A model generated the notes under the pieces. That model was not told where the DNA came from. It saw nothing but the letters and a program-made list of their open reading frames with translations, and searched no databases. From contig NZ_AP018685.1 of assembly GCF_002218045.2 (NCBI RefSeq), positions 1,736,001-1,800,000 on the forward strand: a DNA stretch of 64,000 nucleotides, in the 5' to 3' direction. The stretch's first letter is position 1, and every line of letters starts with the position of its first letter. Shown here in pieces: positions 1 through 7,485 of this stretch. The position numbers and the translations under genes are program-made. The stretch is from Vibrio rumoiensis (lineage in GTDB: Bacteria > Pseudomonadota > Gammaproteobacteria > Enterobacterales > Vibrionaceae).

Positions 1-90
1 TTCTAAAAGGGCTTTCCAAGAGGATTCAACGGTGTTGCCTACCGGTGACAACATCCCCATGCCTGTAACAACTACACGACGCTTGGACAC
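1..90 (-). CDS. fabF: 3-oxoacyl-[ACP] synthase II, N-terminal fragment
   Basis: Only the first 30 codons are in the window; the gene runs off the left edge. Translation from a GTG at 88-90 gives SKRRVVVTGMGMLSPVGNTV, the typical start of beta-ketoacyl-ACP synthase II, which elongates acyl-ACP and is needed for cis-vaccenate synthesis. A GGAG Shine-Dalgarno sits about 8 nt upstream of the GTG. It follows acpP on the same strand, as in E. coli and Vibrio. The acpP terminator lies between them, so fabF is probably expressed partly by readthrough or from its own promoter. Confidence 0.9.
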   Translation of the reverse strand, partial: MSKRRVVVTGMGMLSPVGNTVESSWKALLE

Positions 91-145
91 GATTCTTTCT
101 CCGGAGATTAATATACTGAGAGTATGTAGGAAATATGATGTAGAT

Positions 146-178
146 AAAACTCAGGCGGTCTGGGAGACCGCCTGGGGG
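146..178 (-). terminator. Rho-independent terminator after acpP
   Basis: A perfect 10-bp stem, CAGGCGGTCT (152-161) paired with AGACCGCCTG (165-174), with a 3-nt loop. On the minus strand it is followed by a short T-rich run (GAGTTTTATC). It lies just downstream of the acpP stop and before fabF, so it probably reduces fabF transcription relative to the very abundant acpP transcript. Confidence 0.8.
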
Positions 179-183
179 TGTTA

Positions 184-417
184 TTACTGTGCGCTGTTTA
201 CGTAGTCGATTGCAGCTTGAACAGTAGTAATTTTTTCAGCTTCTTCGTCAGGGATTTCAGTATCGAATTCCTCTTCTAAAGCCATTACTAGCTCTACTGT
301 ATCTAGAGAGTCAGCACCTAGATCATCAACGAAAGAAGCTTCGTTTTTCACTTCTGCTTCATCCACACCTAGTTGTTCAACAATGATTTTTCTTACGCGT
401 TCTTCGATGTTGCTCAT
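184..417 (-). CDS. acpP: Acyl carrier protein
   Basis: A 77-residue, very acidic protein. Ser37 in the motif GADSLDTVEL is the 4'-phosphopantetheine attachment site. AcpP carries growing acyl chains between the Fab enzymes and delivers them to PlsX, LpxA and others. Length and sequence are nearly identical to other gammaproteobacterial AcpP, so the call is firm. It lies between fabG (182 bp upstream) and fabF. The gap before it and the hairpin after it suggest a monocistronic, highly expressed transcript besides the operon message. Confidence 0.98.
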   Translation of the reverse strand: MSNIEERVRKIIVEQLGVDEAEVKNEASFVDDLGADSLDTVELVMALEEEFDTEIPDEEAEKITTVQAAIDYVNSAQ

Positions 418-599
418 TTTTCTTTTCCTATTACAGAGAGTTCGCTTAAATGCGATGTTAGCCGTAGTTTATTCAAACTTTGAAAAGTTGCAAGGCTGAC
501 CTTGCTGGTCAAACCACAAATTTCATGTTTTTCACTGAAATTTGGTACATTTTTGACCTAAATCATGCATAGAGGTGTCTAAAAAACACCCAAACAGAT

Positions 600-1334
600 T
601 TAGACCATGTACATACCACCATTCACATGCAGTGTTTCGCCAGTAATATAGGCGGCATCGTCAGAAGCTAAAAAAGCCACTGCTGATGCAATTTCACGCG
701 GATCACCTAATCGACCTGCTGGCACTTGTGATAGTGTAGCAGTACGTTGGTCATCATTCAGTGCTTTTGTCATATCTGTTTCGATAAAACCTGGAGCAAC
801 TGTATTTACTGTTACTCCACGAGAAGCAACTTCACGAGCCATAGACTTTGTAAAACCAATTACGCCAGCTTTCGCTGCTGCGTAGTTTGCTTGACCTGCA
901 TTGCCCATGGTGCCCACTACAGAGCCCACGTTGACAATACGACCATGGCGTTTCTTCATCATGCCTCGAAGAACCGCTTTAGACAAACGGAAAATCGATG
1001 TTAGGTTAGTATCCATGATATCTTGCCATTCGTCATCTTTCATACGCATCAACAAGTTATCACGAGTAATACCGGCATTATTCACTAAAATGTCAATTAC
1101 ACCAAATTCTTCGTTAATAGTTTTGATCGTAGCAGCAACAGAATCCGCGTCCGTTACATTCAAGGCTAGACCTTTACCATGACTTCCAAGGTACTCACTA
1201 ATCGCTTGTGCGCCAGATTCGCTTGTTGCAGTACCAATGACTGTCGCACCACGCTCAACTAAAAGTTCAGCGATAGAACGACCAATACCACGACTGGCAC
1301 CAGTAACTAGTGCAATTTTACCTTCAAGATTCAT
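600..1334 (-). CDS. fabG: 3-oxoacyl-[ACP] reductase
   Basis: A 244-residue short-chain dehydrogenase that reduces beta-ketoacyl-ACP with NADPH in the first reductive step of fatty-acid elongation. Visible features are the Rossmann glycine motif TGASRGIG (11-18), NNAG (85-88), Ser138, and the catalytic Tyr151 and Lys155 in YAAAK. Length equals E. coli FabG. It follows fabD by 64 bp and precedes acpP in the fab operon. Nothing unusual was seen. Confidence 0.98.
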   Translation of the reverse strand: MNLEGKIALVTGASRGIGRSIAELLVERGATVIGTATSESGAQAISEYLGSHGKGLALNVTDADSVAATIKTINEEFGVIDILVNNAGITRDNLLMRMKDDEWQDIMDTNLTSIFRLSKAVLRGMMKKRHGRIVNVGSVVGTMGNAGQANYAAAKAGVIGFTKSMAREVASRGVTVNTVAPGFIETDMTKALNDDQRTATLSQVPAGRLGDPREIASAVAFLASDDAAYITGETLHVNGGMYMV

Positions 1335-1398
1335 TATAAATCCTCTTTATGACTGAAAATATGATACTTCGGTATAGCTCAACGCTATGCCATCAGTA

Positions 1399-2325
1399 CT
1401 AACCGCGAGCGGCGTCAAGAGAAGCTGGATCATTCACAGCTTGTGCGCTCAGGGCTTTTACAATTCGCTTAGTCAAACCAGTTAATACTTTACCTGGTCC
1501 AAACTCTAGTAGGTTTTCTACGCCTTGTTCATGCATAGTAACAACGCCTTCAGTCCAACGAACTGGGCTATATAATTGACGTACAAGCGCATCTTTAATC
1601 TTCGCAGGATCCGTTTCTGCAATAACATCAACGTTATTGATCACCGGTAATGCTGGCATATTGAATTCAATATCTTCTAAAGCCTTTGCAAGTTTATCAG
1701 CGGCTGGTTTCATCAAAGCACAATGTGAAGGAACAGAAACCGGTAAAGGTAGTGCACGTTTAGCACCCGCAGCCTTACAAAGTTCACCAGCTCGCTCAAC
1801 TGCGGCTTTGTTACCCGCGATAACAACCTGACCTGGAGAGTTAAAATTGACCGGAGAAACCACTTCACCTTGCGCGGCTTCTTCACACGCTTGAGCGATA
1901 GCTGCATCATCTAAGCCGATAATGGCAAACATGGCACCAACACCCGCAGGAACCGCTTGTTGCATCAATTCACCACGTAACGCCACCAATTTAATCGCTT
2001 GTTTAAAGTCGATAACACCCGCACAAACTAATGCTGAATATTCACCAAGGCTATGACCTGCGACCATTTCAGGTTGCTCACCACCCACTTCTTGCCATAC
2101 ACGCCAAATCGCGACAGATGCAGCCAATAAAGCAGGTTGAGTACGGTGCGTTTCATTTAAATCTTCTACTGGGCCATTTTGAACTAATGCCCATAAGTCA
2201 TAACCAAGTGCTTCTGATGCTTCTGCGAAAGTTGCCTTCACAATTTCATATTGCTCACCCAGCTCAGATAACATACCAACGGCTTGAGAGCCCTGACCTG
2301 GAAATACAACAGCAAACTTACTCAT
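1399..2325 (-). CDS. fabD: Malonyl-CoA:ACP transacylase
   Basis: A 308-residue acyltransferase that moves the malonyl group from CoA to AcpP, supplying the extender unit for elongation. The N-terminal GQGSQ (10-14) oxyanion-hole motif and the nucleophile Ser92 in GHSLGEYS are both present. Length matches the family (about 309 aa). It sits between fabH and fabG in the operon. Confidence 0.98.
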   Translation of the reverse strand: MSKFAVVFPGQGSQAVGMLSELGEQYEIVKATFAEASEALGYDLWALVQNGPVEDLNETHRTQPALLAASVAIWRVWQEVGGEQPEMVAGHSLGEYSALVCAGVIDFKQAIKLVALRGELMQQAVPAGVGAMFAIIGLDDAAIAQACEEAAQGEVVSPVNFNSPGQVVIAGNKAAVERAGELCKAAGAKRALPLPVSVPSHCALMKPAADKLAKALEDIEFNMPALPVINNVDVIAETDPAKIKDALVRQLYSPVRWTEGVVTMHEQGVENLLEFGPGKVLTGLTKRIVKALSAQAVNDPASLDAARG

Positions 2326-2382
2326 AGAAAATTTCCTTAAAAATAAAATCTCATTTACCTATCGCGTAGATAAACCTAACAA

Positions 2383-3333
2383 TTAGAATCGAACGAGCGC
2401 TGAGCCCCAAGTGAAGCCGCCACCAAATGCTTCTAATAGCAACATGTGACCACGTTGAATACGGCCATCACGTACTGCTTCATCTAATGCCGTCGGAACC
2501 GTAGCCGCCGACGTATTGCCATGACGATCTAATGTCACTACTACTTGATCCAGCGACATCGAAAGCTTTTTGGCTGTAGCTGAAATAATACGTAAATTAG
2601 CTTGATGTGGTACTAGCCAATCGAGCTCAGTTTTCGCCATATCATTAGCCGCTAGCGTATCTTTCACTAATTTTGATAGTTGAGTTACAGCCACTTTGAA
2701 TACTTCGTTACCTGCCATATGAAGCCAAGCATCAATGTATTCTCCGCGTTTCGCTTCTTCTAAGCTTAACAGCTCTCCGAAACGACCATCCGCATGTAAA
2801 TGAGTTGAAATGATCCCCGGTTCTTCACTAGCACCTAATACTACGGCGCCTGCAGCATCACCAAATAAAATAATGGTTGAGCGATCTTCAGGATCACACA
2901 TTTTTGATAATGCATCCGCCCCCACCACTAGAACATTCTTTGCCATACCTGTCTTGATATGCTGATCGGCAATCGATAAGGCATAAACAAAACCAGAACA
3001 TGCCGCGGCAACATCAAATGCTGGGCAGCCTTTAATGCCTAATGCCGCTTGAACCTGACAGGCGGATGATGGGAATTTATGACTACCACTAGTAGTCGCA
3101 ACGATGATTAGATCAATATCGTGTTTATCAATCCCAGCCATTTCAATCGCATTAACTGATGCGTGATAAGCCATATCAGCAACCGATTCATCTGGAGCAG
3201 AAATGCGGCGCTCACGGATACCAGTACGAGTTACAATCCACTCATCACTAGTATCAACCATTTTTTCTAAATCGGCGTTAGTACGCACTTGAGTCGGTAG
3301 GTAACTACCTGTTCCTAAAATTTTGCTATTCAT
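2383..3333 (-). CDS. fabH: 3-oxoacyl-[ACP] synthase III
   Basis: A 316-residue condensing enzyme that starts fatty-acid synthesis by joining acetyl-CoA and malonyl-ACP. Catalytic Cys112 lies in AAACSGF, and the His and Asn of the triad are in VPHQANLRI and GNTSAATVP. Length is that of E. coli FabH (317 aa). The plsX stop is 5 bp upstream of its ATG, so the two are likely translated from one message. Confidence 0.97.
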   Translation of the reverse strand: MNSKILGTGSYLPTQVRTNADLEKMVDTSDEWIVTRTGIRERRISAPDESVADMAYHASVNAIEMAGIDKHDIDLIIVATTSGSHKFPSSACQVQAALGIKGCPAFDVAAACSGFVYALSIADQHIKTGMAKNVLVVGADALSKMCDPEDRSTIILFGDAAGAVVLGASEEPGIISTHLHADGRFGELLSLEEAKRGEYIDAWLHMAGNEVFKVAVTQLSKLVKDTLAANDMAKTELDWLVPHQANLRIISATAKKLSMSLDQVVVTLDRHGNTSAATVPTALDEAVRDGRIQRGHMLLLEAFGGGFTWGSALVRF

Positions 3334-3338
3334 GAAGA

Positions 3339-4364
3339 CTAATAATGCCTCTCGAGTAAAACCGCTTCTAAGCGTTCGCTTATACGGCTTGGGACTTGCT
3401 GTTTGACTTCATACACTGCTTCACCAATTGCATTGATCATAGCAGATGTATCAGCTTGCCCATGGCTTTTGATAACAATGCCGCGCAATCCTAGCAAACT
3501 TGCACCATTATACTGGTCGGGGTTCAGTGTTTTTAACTCATTAAATAAATGAGAGAACAATTTTCGAGCAATCCAGCCCTTAATTGTTGAAGAAGTAAAA
3601 TAACTTTTTAATTTTTGATGGAATAAGTGCGCGACCCCTTCACAGGTTTTTAGGCACACATTTCCGACAAATCCATCACAAACTATCACATCTGCGACAT
3701 CATAAAAAAGCTGATTTCCTTCAATATAGCCAGAATAATTAATTTCTTTTGTTTGGCTGAGCAATTCTGAGCAACGTTTAACCAGATCATTGCCTTTTAT
3801 TTCTTCTTCACCAACATTCAAAATCGCCACTCTAGGTGGATATGGAATATGAACTTCCGCAAGTGCACTGCCCATTACGGCAAATTGGAATAAAGTATCG
3901 GCATCAACCGATACGTTAGCCCCCAAATCAAGCATCCAGGTTTTCTTACCGGATACCGTTGGTAATGCACTAACTAGCGCTGGGCGTTCTATACCTGGCA
4001 ATAATTTAAGACGAAATTTTGATAAAGCCATTAAAGCGCCGGTATTACCACCACTCACGCAAGCATCAGCCATGCCATCAGCAACATAATCAAGTGCAAT
4101 ACGCATCGAGGTTCCAGCACTATTTCGTAATGCTAGAGATGGCTTTTCATCATTAGAAATACATCTCTCACTGTGTTTAATGATGAGACGAGGGGTCGGA
4201 GTATATCCGAGATGTGTCAGCTCTTTCGTGAGTTGTTCACGATCACCGACCAAGATAACTTTCAGCTCTGGGAAATGTGACAATGCCTGCACGGCGGCAG
4301 GCACTGTTACGCGAGGACCGAAATCCCCGCCCATTGCATCAAGTGCAACGGTAATAGTTTGCAA
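3339..4364 (-). CDS. plsX: Phosphate acyltransferase PlsX
   Basis: A 341-residue protein that converts acyl-ACP to acyl-phosphate, the donor used by PlsY in phospholipid synthesis; peripheral on the inner membrane. The start VALDAMGGDFGP and the internal GGNTGALM and CDGFVGNV motifs are typical of PlsX. It begins 9 bp after the rpmF stop and ends 5 bp before fabH, so it links ribosomal protein L32, phospholipid and fatty-acid synthesis in one operon. Confidence 0.97.
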   Translation of the reverse strand: MQTITVALDAMGGDFGPRVTVPAAVQALSHFPELKVILVGDREQLTKELTHLGYTPTPRLIIKHSERCISNDEKPSLALRNSAGTSMRIALDYVADGMADACVSGGNTGALMALSKFRLKLLPGIERPALVSALPTVSGKKTWMLDLGANVSVDADTLFQFAVMGSALAEVHIPYPPRVAILNVGEEEIKGNDLVKRCSELLSQTKEINYSGYIEGNQLFYDVADVIVCDGFVGNVCLKTCEGVAHLFHQKLKSYFTSSTIKGWIARKLFSHLFNELKTLNPDQYNGASLLGLRGIVIKSHGQADTSAMINAIGEAVYEVKQQVPSRISERLEAVLLERHY

Positions 4365-4373
4365 AGGTCAACC

Positions 4374-4544
4374 TTACTTGTTGATAACCTTTTTGCCACG
4401 GTAGTAACCGTCAGCAGTCACGTTGTGACGTAGGTGAGTTTCACCTGAAGTTGCGTCTACAGATAATGCACTAGTTGTTAGCGCATCGTGTGAACGACGC
4501 ATGCCACGCATTGAACGTGATTTTTTGCTCTTTTGTACGGCCAT
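4374..4544 (-). CDS. rpmF: 50S ribosomal protein bL32
   Basis: A 56-residue, basic protein, translated directly from the minus strand: it begins MAVQKSKKSRSMRGMRRSHD and ends GYYRGKKVINK. This is bL32, a structural protein of the large ribosomal subunit near the peptidyl transferase region. An AGGAGT Shine-Dalgarno precedes the ATG at 4542-4544. It lies between yceD and plsX, a conserved arrangement in gammaproteobacteria. Confidence 0.97.
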   Translation of the reverse strand: MAVQKSKKSRSMRGMRRSHDALTTSALSVDATSGETHLRHNVTADGYYRGKKVINK

Positions 4545-4587
4545 GACCCTACTCCTTCGTTTTTAAACTCTAATGCTTAAATTAGCA

Positions 4588-5112
4588 CTAGCGCTTTAAA
4601 TTTTTTAAAACGTCAAATGGATTCGGTTTTTCTTCTAAAACTTCTTCAGGAAGATCGCCAAACACCATATTGTTTGATTGTACGCTACATTCAGATTCAT
4701 CATGCATCGCAATTTGAGGTAATTCTAGAATGAACTCGTCTTCCACTAGTTTAATCAGATCCAACTCACCGTACTCGTTCAGATCTACCAAATCGTACTC
4801 TTCCGGGGCGTCTTGTTCACTTTTCTCACTGTAAACAGGAGTACAAGTGAATTCTACTTCACACAAATGTGCGAACATCTCATTACAGCGTTGACATTCT
4901 AAATCGACTTCGACGTTAGCTTTACCAGAGATAACGACTAATCGTTGTTCATCCAACTCAAAGGACAATGATACTTCTGCGTCGCGTTTGACGCCTTCAG
5001 TAAACTCGGCAAGACGCTTCATTAAACTAACTTGGATTATACCTTGATAATCTAAGCGTTTTTGAGCTGATTTTGCTGGGTCAACTGTACGCGGTATTTT
5101 TACCTTTTGCAT
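4588..5112 (-). CDS. yceD: YceD/DUF177 family protein, 23S rRNA accumulation protein
   Basis: A 174-residue acidic protein of the DUF177 family, which is implicated in 23S rRNA accumulation and is almost always encoded directly before rpmF. The conserved CxxC pair (Cys73, Cys76, in LECQRCNEM) is present. It is the first gene of the fab operon here and is divergent from maf, so the operon promoter should lie in 5113-5270. Confidence 0.93.
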   Translation of the reverse strand: MQKVKIPRTVDPAKSAQKRLDYQGIIQVSLMKRLAEFTEGVKRDAEVSLSFELDEQRLVVISGKANVEVDLECQRCNEMFAHLCEVEFTCTPVYSEKSEQDAPEEYDLVDLNEYGELDLIKLVEDEFILELPQIAMHDESECSVQSNNMVFGDLPEEVLEEKPNPFDVLKNLKR

Positions 5113-5270
5113 AGGGCGCGAATATTATCCTCCAAAATGGTTTTAGTCAAAGAAAAAGGCAAAAAACTTACACTTTCTCTTTTAATGTTCTATGAGCCTT
5201 ATAAGCATGACGCATAGGGTGAATTAGTTTAAGGTATATAGATGATTAGTTAAGCTGTAAGAACCTATTT

Positions 5271-5861
5271 ATGTCCTCAACGCTCATTTTAGCCTCCACA
5301 TCCCCTTACCGAAAACAATTACTCGATAAACTTGCTATCGAGTTTGAAACACGTGAACCAGCCTGTGATGAGACACCTTTAATCAATGAAAGCGCTCAAG
5401 ATCTTGTACTTCGTTTAGCAAAATTGAAAGCGCAATCTTGTGCAACGCCCGCTCAAGGTAAGCAAATTATCATCGGCTCAGATCAAGTTTGCGTCATTAA
5501 CGATCATATCGTTGGTAAGCCGCTCACAAGAGAGAATGCGATTCAGCAATTAACCCAAGCAAGAGGGCAATCTATCACCTTCTATACTGGTCTCGCTCTT
5601 TATAATAGTGAAAATGGAAAGTGTGACGTCTCTCTAGATGAATTCAAAGTTCACTTCAGAAACCTCAGCCAAGAGCAAATCGAATACTATGTTGACACTG
5701 AGCAGCCTTTCTATTGTGCCGGCAGCTTTAAAAGCGAAGGGCTCGGTATCGCATTATTCGAACGTTTAGAAGGAAAAGATCCAAACGCGCTCATTGGTTT
5801 ACCATTAATTACTCTTATCGACATGCTAGAAAAACAAGGAATTCGAGTGTTAGCAAACTAA
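5271..5861 (+). CDS. yceF: Maf-like nucleotide pyrophosphatase (YceF type)
   Basis: A 196-residue Maf/HAM1-superfamily enzyme that hydrolyses non-canonical nucleoside triphosphates (7-methyl-GTP for the E. coli YceF branch) to monophosphates, a house-cleaning role. The N-terminal STLILASTSPYRKQLLDKL and the ITFYTGLALY segment are typical. It is divergent from yceD and converges on rluC. The YceF assignment rests on this neighbourhood and on similarity rather than on a diagnostic residue. Confidence 0.93.
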   Translation: MSSTLILASTSPYRKQLLDKLAIEFETREPACDETPLINESAQDLVLRLAKLKAQSCATPAQGKQIIIGSDQVCVINDHIVGKPLTRENAIQQLTQARGQSITFYTGLALYNSENGKCDVSLDEFKVHFRNLSQEQIEYYVDTEQPFYCAGSFKSEGLGIALFERLEGKDPNALIGLPLITLIDMLEKQGIRVLAN

Positions 5862-5877
5862 TATCAGCTATCGCTAT

Positions 5878-6822
5878 TTAATGAGTTCTTAAGCCGGCTA
5901 ACGCTTTTTCTAGTTTCGCTTCCATCGGGGCTGAAATGTCCATCGCTTCTTCAGTAGCCGGATGAATAAATTTAATATTCGCCGCATGAAGGAATAATCG
6001 ATTCAAGCCAACTTGTCCTGTGTAAGCATCAAATCGACGGTCACCATAACGGTCATCCCAAGCAATAGGATGGCCAACATATTGACAATGTACTCGAATC
6101 TGATGCGTTCGACCCGTTATCGGGCTCGCTTGAACTAACGTCGCTTGGCTGAATTTTTCTAAAATTTTATAACGCGTTTCCGATGGTTTACCATTCGGGT
6201 TAACTCGAACGATACTGTTTACTTCATTTTTCAAAAGCGGTGCTTTCACGACTTTGCAGTTTGATTTCCACTCACCCATCACTAACGCAAAATAATACTT
6301 CTGCACGGTCTTTTCACGAAATTGTGCTTGTAGATGACGTAAAGCAGAGCGTTTTTTTGCCACCAATAAAATGCCCGAAGTATCTCGGTCAATACGATGC
6401 ACTAACTCAAGAAAGCGGGCTTGTGGACGCAGCGCTCTTAACGCTTCGATTGCCCCAAACTTCAAGCCACTGCCACCATGTACAGCTGTACCTGATGGCT
6501 TATTTAAAATCAGCATGCTGTCATCTTCAAAGATGATGCAATTTTCTAATTCAGAGACTTTATCTAATTTAGTGCTAATTGGAGCGGCATCTTCTTCTGC
6601 CGAAATGCGCACCGGAGGAATACGCACCATATCCCCAGCTTGTAATTTATATTCTGCTTTTACACGTTTTTTATTCACGCGTACTTCTCCCTTACGCAAG
6701 ATTCGATAAACCATGCTTTTAGGGATCTGTTTTAATTGATTACGTAAAAAATTATCAATACGTTGACCAGCCATATCGGCATCTATATCGACAAATTTCA
6801 CTTCTGTTTTAATATCATTCAT
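5878..6822 (-). CDS. rluC: 23S rRNA pseudouridine(955/2504/2580) synthase
   Basis: A 314-residue RluA-family pseudouridine synthase. An S4 RNA-binding domain covers about residues 18-75, followed by the catalytic domain with HRIDRDTSG (142-150), where Asp145 is the nucleophile. It modifies three uridines of 23S rRNA. As in E. coli it is divergent from rne, sharing the long region 6823-7485 upstream. Confidence 0.95.
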   Translation of the reverse strand: MNDIKTEVKFVDIDADMAGQRIDNFLRNQLKQIPKSMVYRILRKGEVRVNKKRVKAEYKLQAGDMVRIPPVRISAEEDAAPISTKLDKVSELENCIIFEDDSMLILNKPSGTAVHGGSGLKFGAIEALRALRPQARFLELVHRIDRDTSGILLVAKKRSALRHLQAQFREKTVQKYYFALVMGEWKSNCKVVKAPLLKNEVNSIVRVNPNGKPSETRYKILEKFSQATLVQASPITGRTHQIRVHCQYVGHPIAWDDRYGDRRFDAYTGQVGLNRLFLHAANIKFIHPATEEAMDISAPMEAKLEKALAGLRTH

Positions 6823-7485
6823 GGCGCTATTCTAACACTCAAACATCCATGATAGGCACAAGATTCTAAAAATTATTATCTTCATTTTATCCCCCACACT
6901 CACTTTTCAGTAACAACTGTATAAAATCAAAACAGAAAACACATTAAACAGCTGTTATTAAAGAAATTAACATTGTTAATTATTCGAGCGTAACACTGCT
7001 AAGATTAGACTTAATCACAGGTTTTCCTATTTATTTGCGCACTTTGACATAAAGCTGATTGCTGATATTTCGTGGCACTGCTATAGTTCACAGCTGCAAT
7101 GGTTGTATTGAACATTTTCTATGCAAATTTAATGTCATCCATTTGCGATTAATGAGTAGAAGCTTCGAACGTATGTGCTGCATTAGGCGTAAGACACAAC
7201 AGACGAAGACCAACTTATCGCCTACTCACGTTATCAATGTAGAAGTAATACCGACTCGAATTCGGACCAAGCATTCTAGCTCTACCCAAAGTAATTGGGG
7301 TTGTGACACAACGTTATGTCTCACAACCTTAAATAAGAAAGGTATGAATGTTTGGTGACTATTGTGCCCTAGAGCATCCCCTATACAGCCGTGAGGTTGA
7401 AGCCAAAGTCATGGGATCTGGCACCTTTGATACGACATAAAGCGATAAGCAATTATCACGAAGAAAAACAACGAGAATTTTAAAA
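6823..7485 (+). promoter_or_regulatory. rluC/rne divergent region with long rne leader (rne5-like, putative)
   Basis: A 663-bp gap without a convincing gene. In E. coli the rne mRNA has a 361-nt leader whose hairpins bind RNase E and allow autoregulated decay. Here a similar distance upstream of the rne ATG is free of genes and contains at least one strong hairpin: GGTTGTGA (7299-7306) paired with TCACAACC (7321-7328). The autoregulatory role is inferred from position and family knowledge. A 14-mer (ACCCAAAGTAATTG, 7284-7297) also occurs in the repeat at 31694-31844. Confidence 0.55.

Noticed and set aside
7059..7358. 99-codon plus-strand frame in the rne leader
   Set aside because: No Shine-Dalgarno, no recognisable protein sequence, and it lies in the expected non-coding leader of rne.
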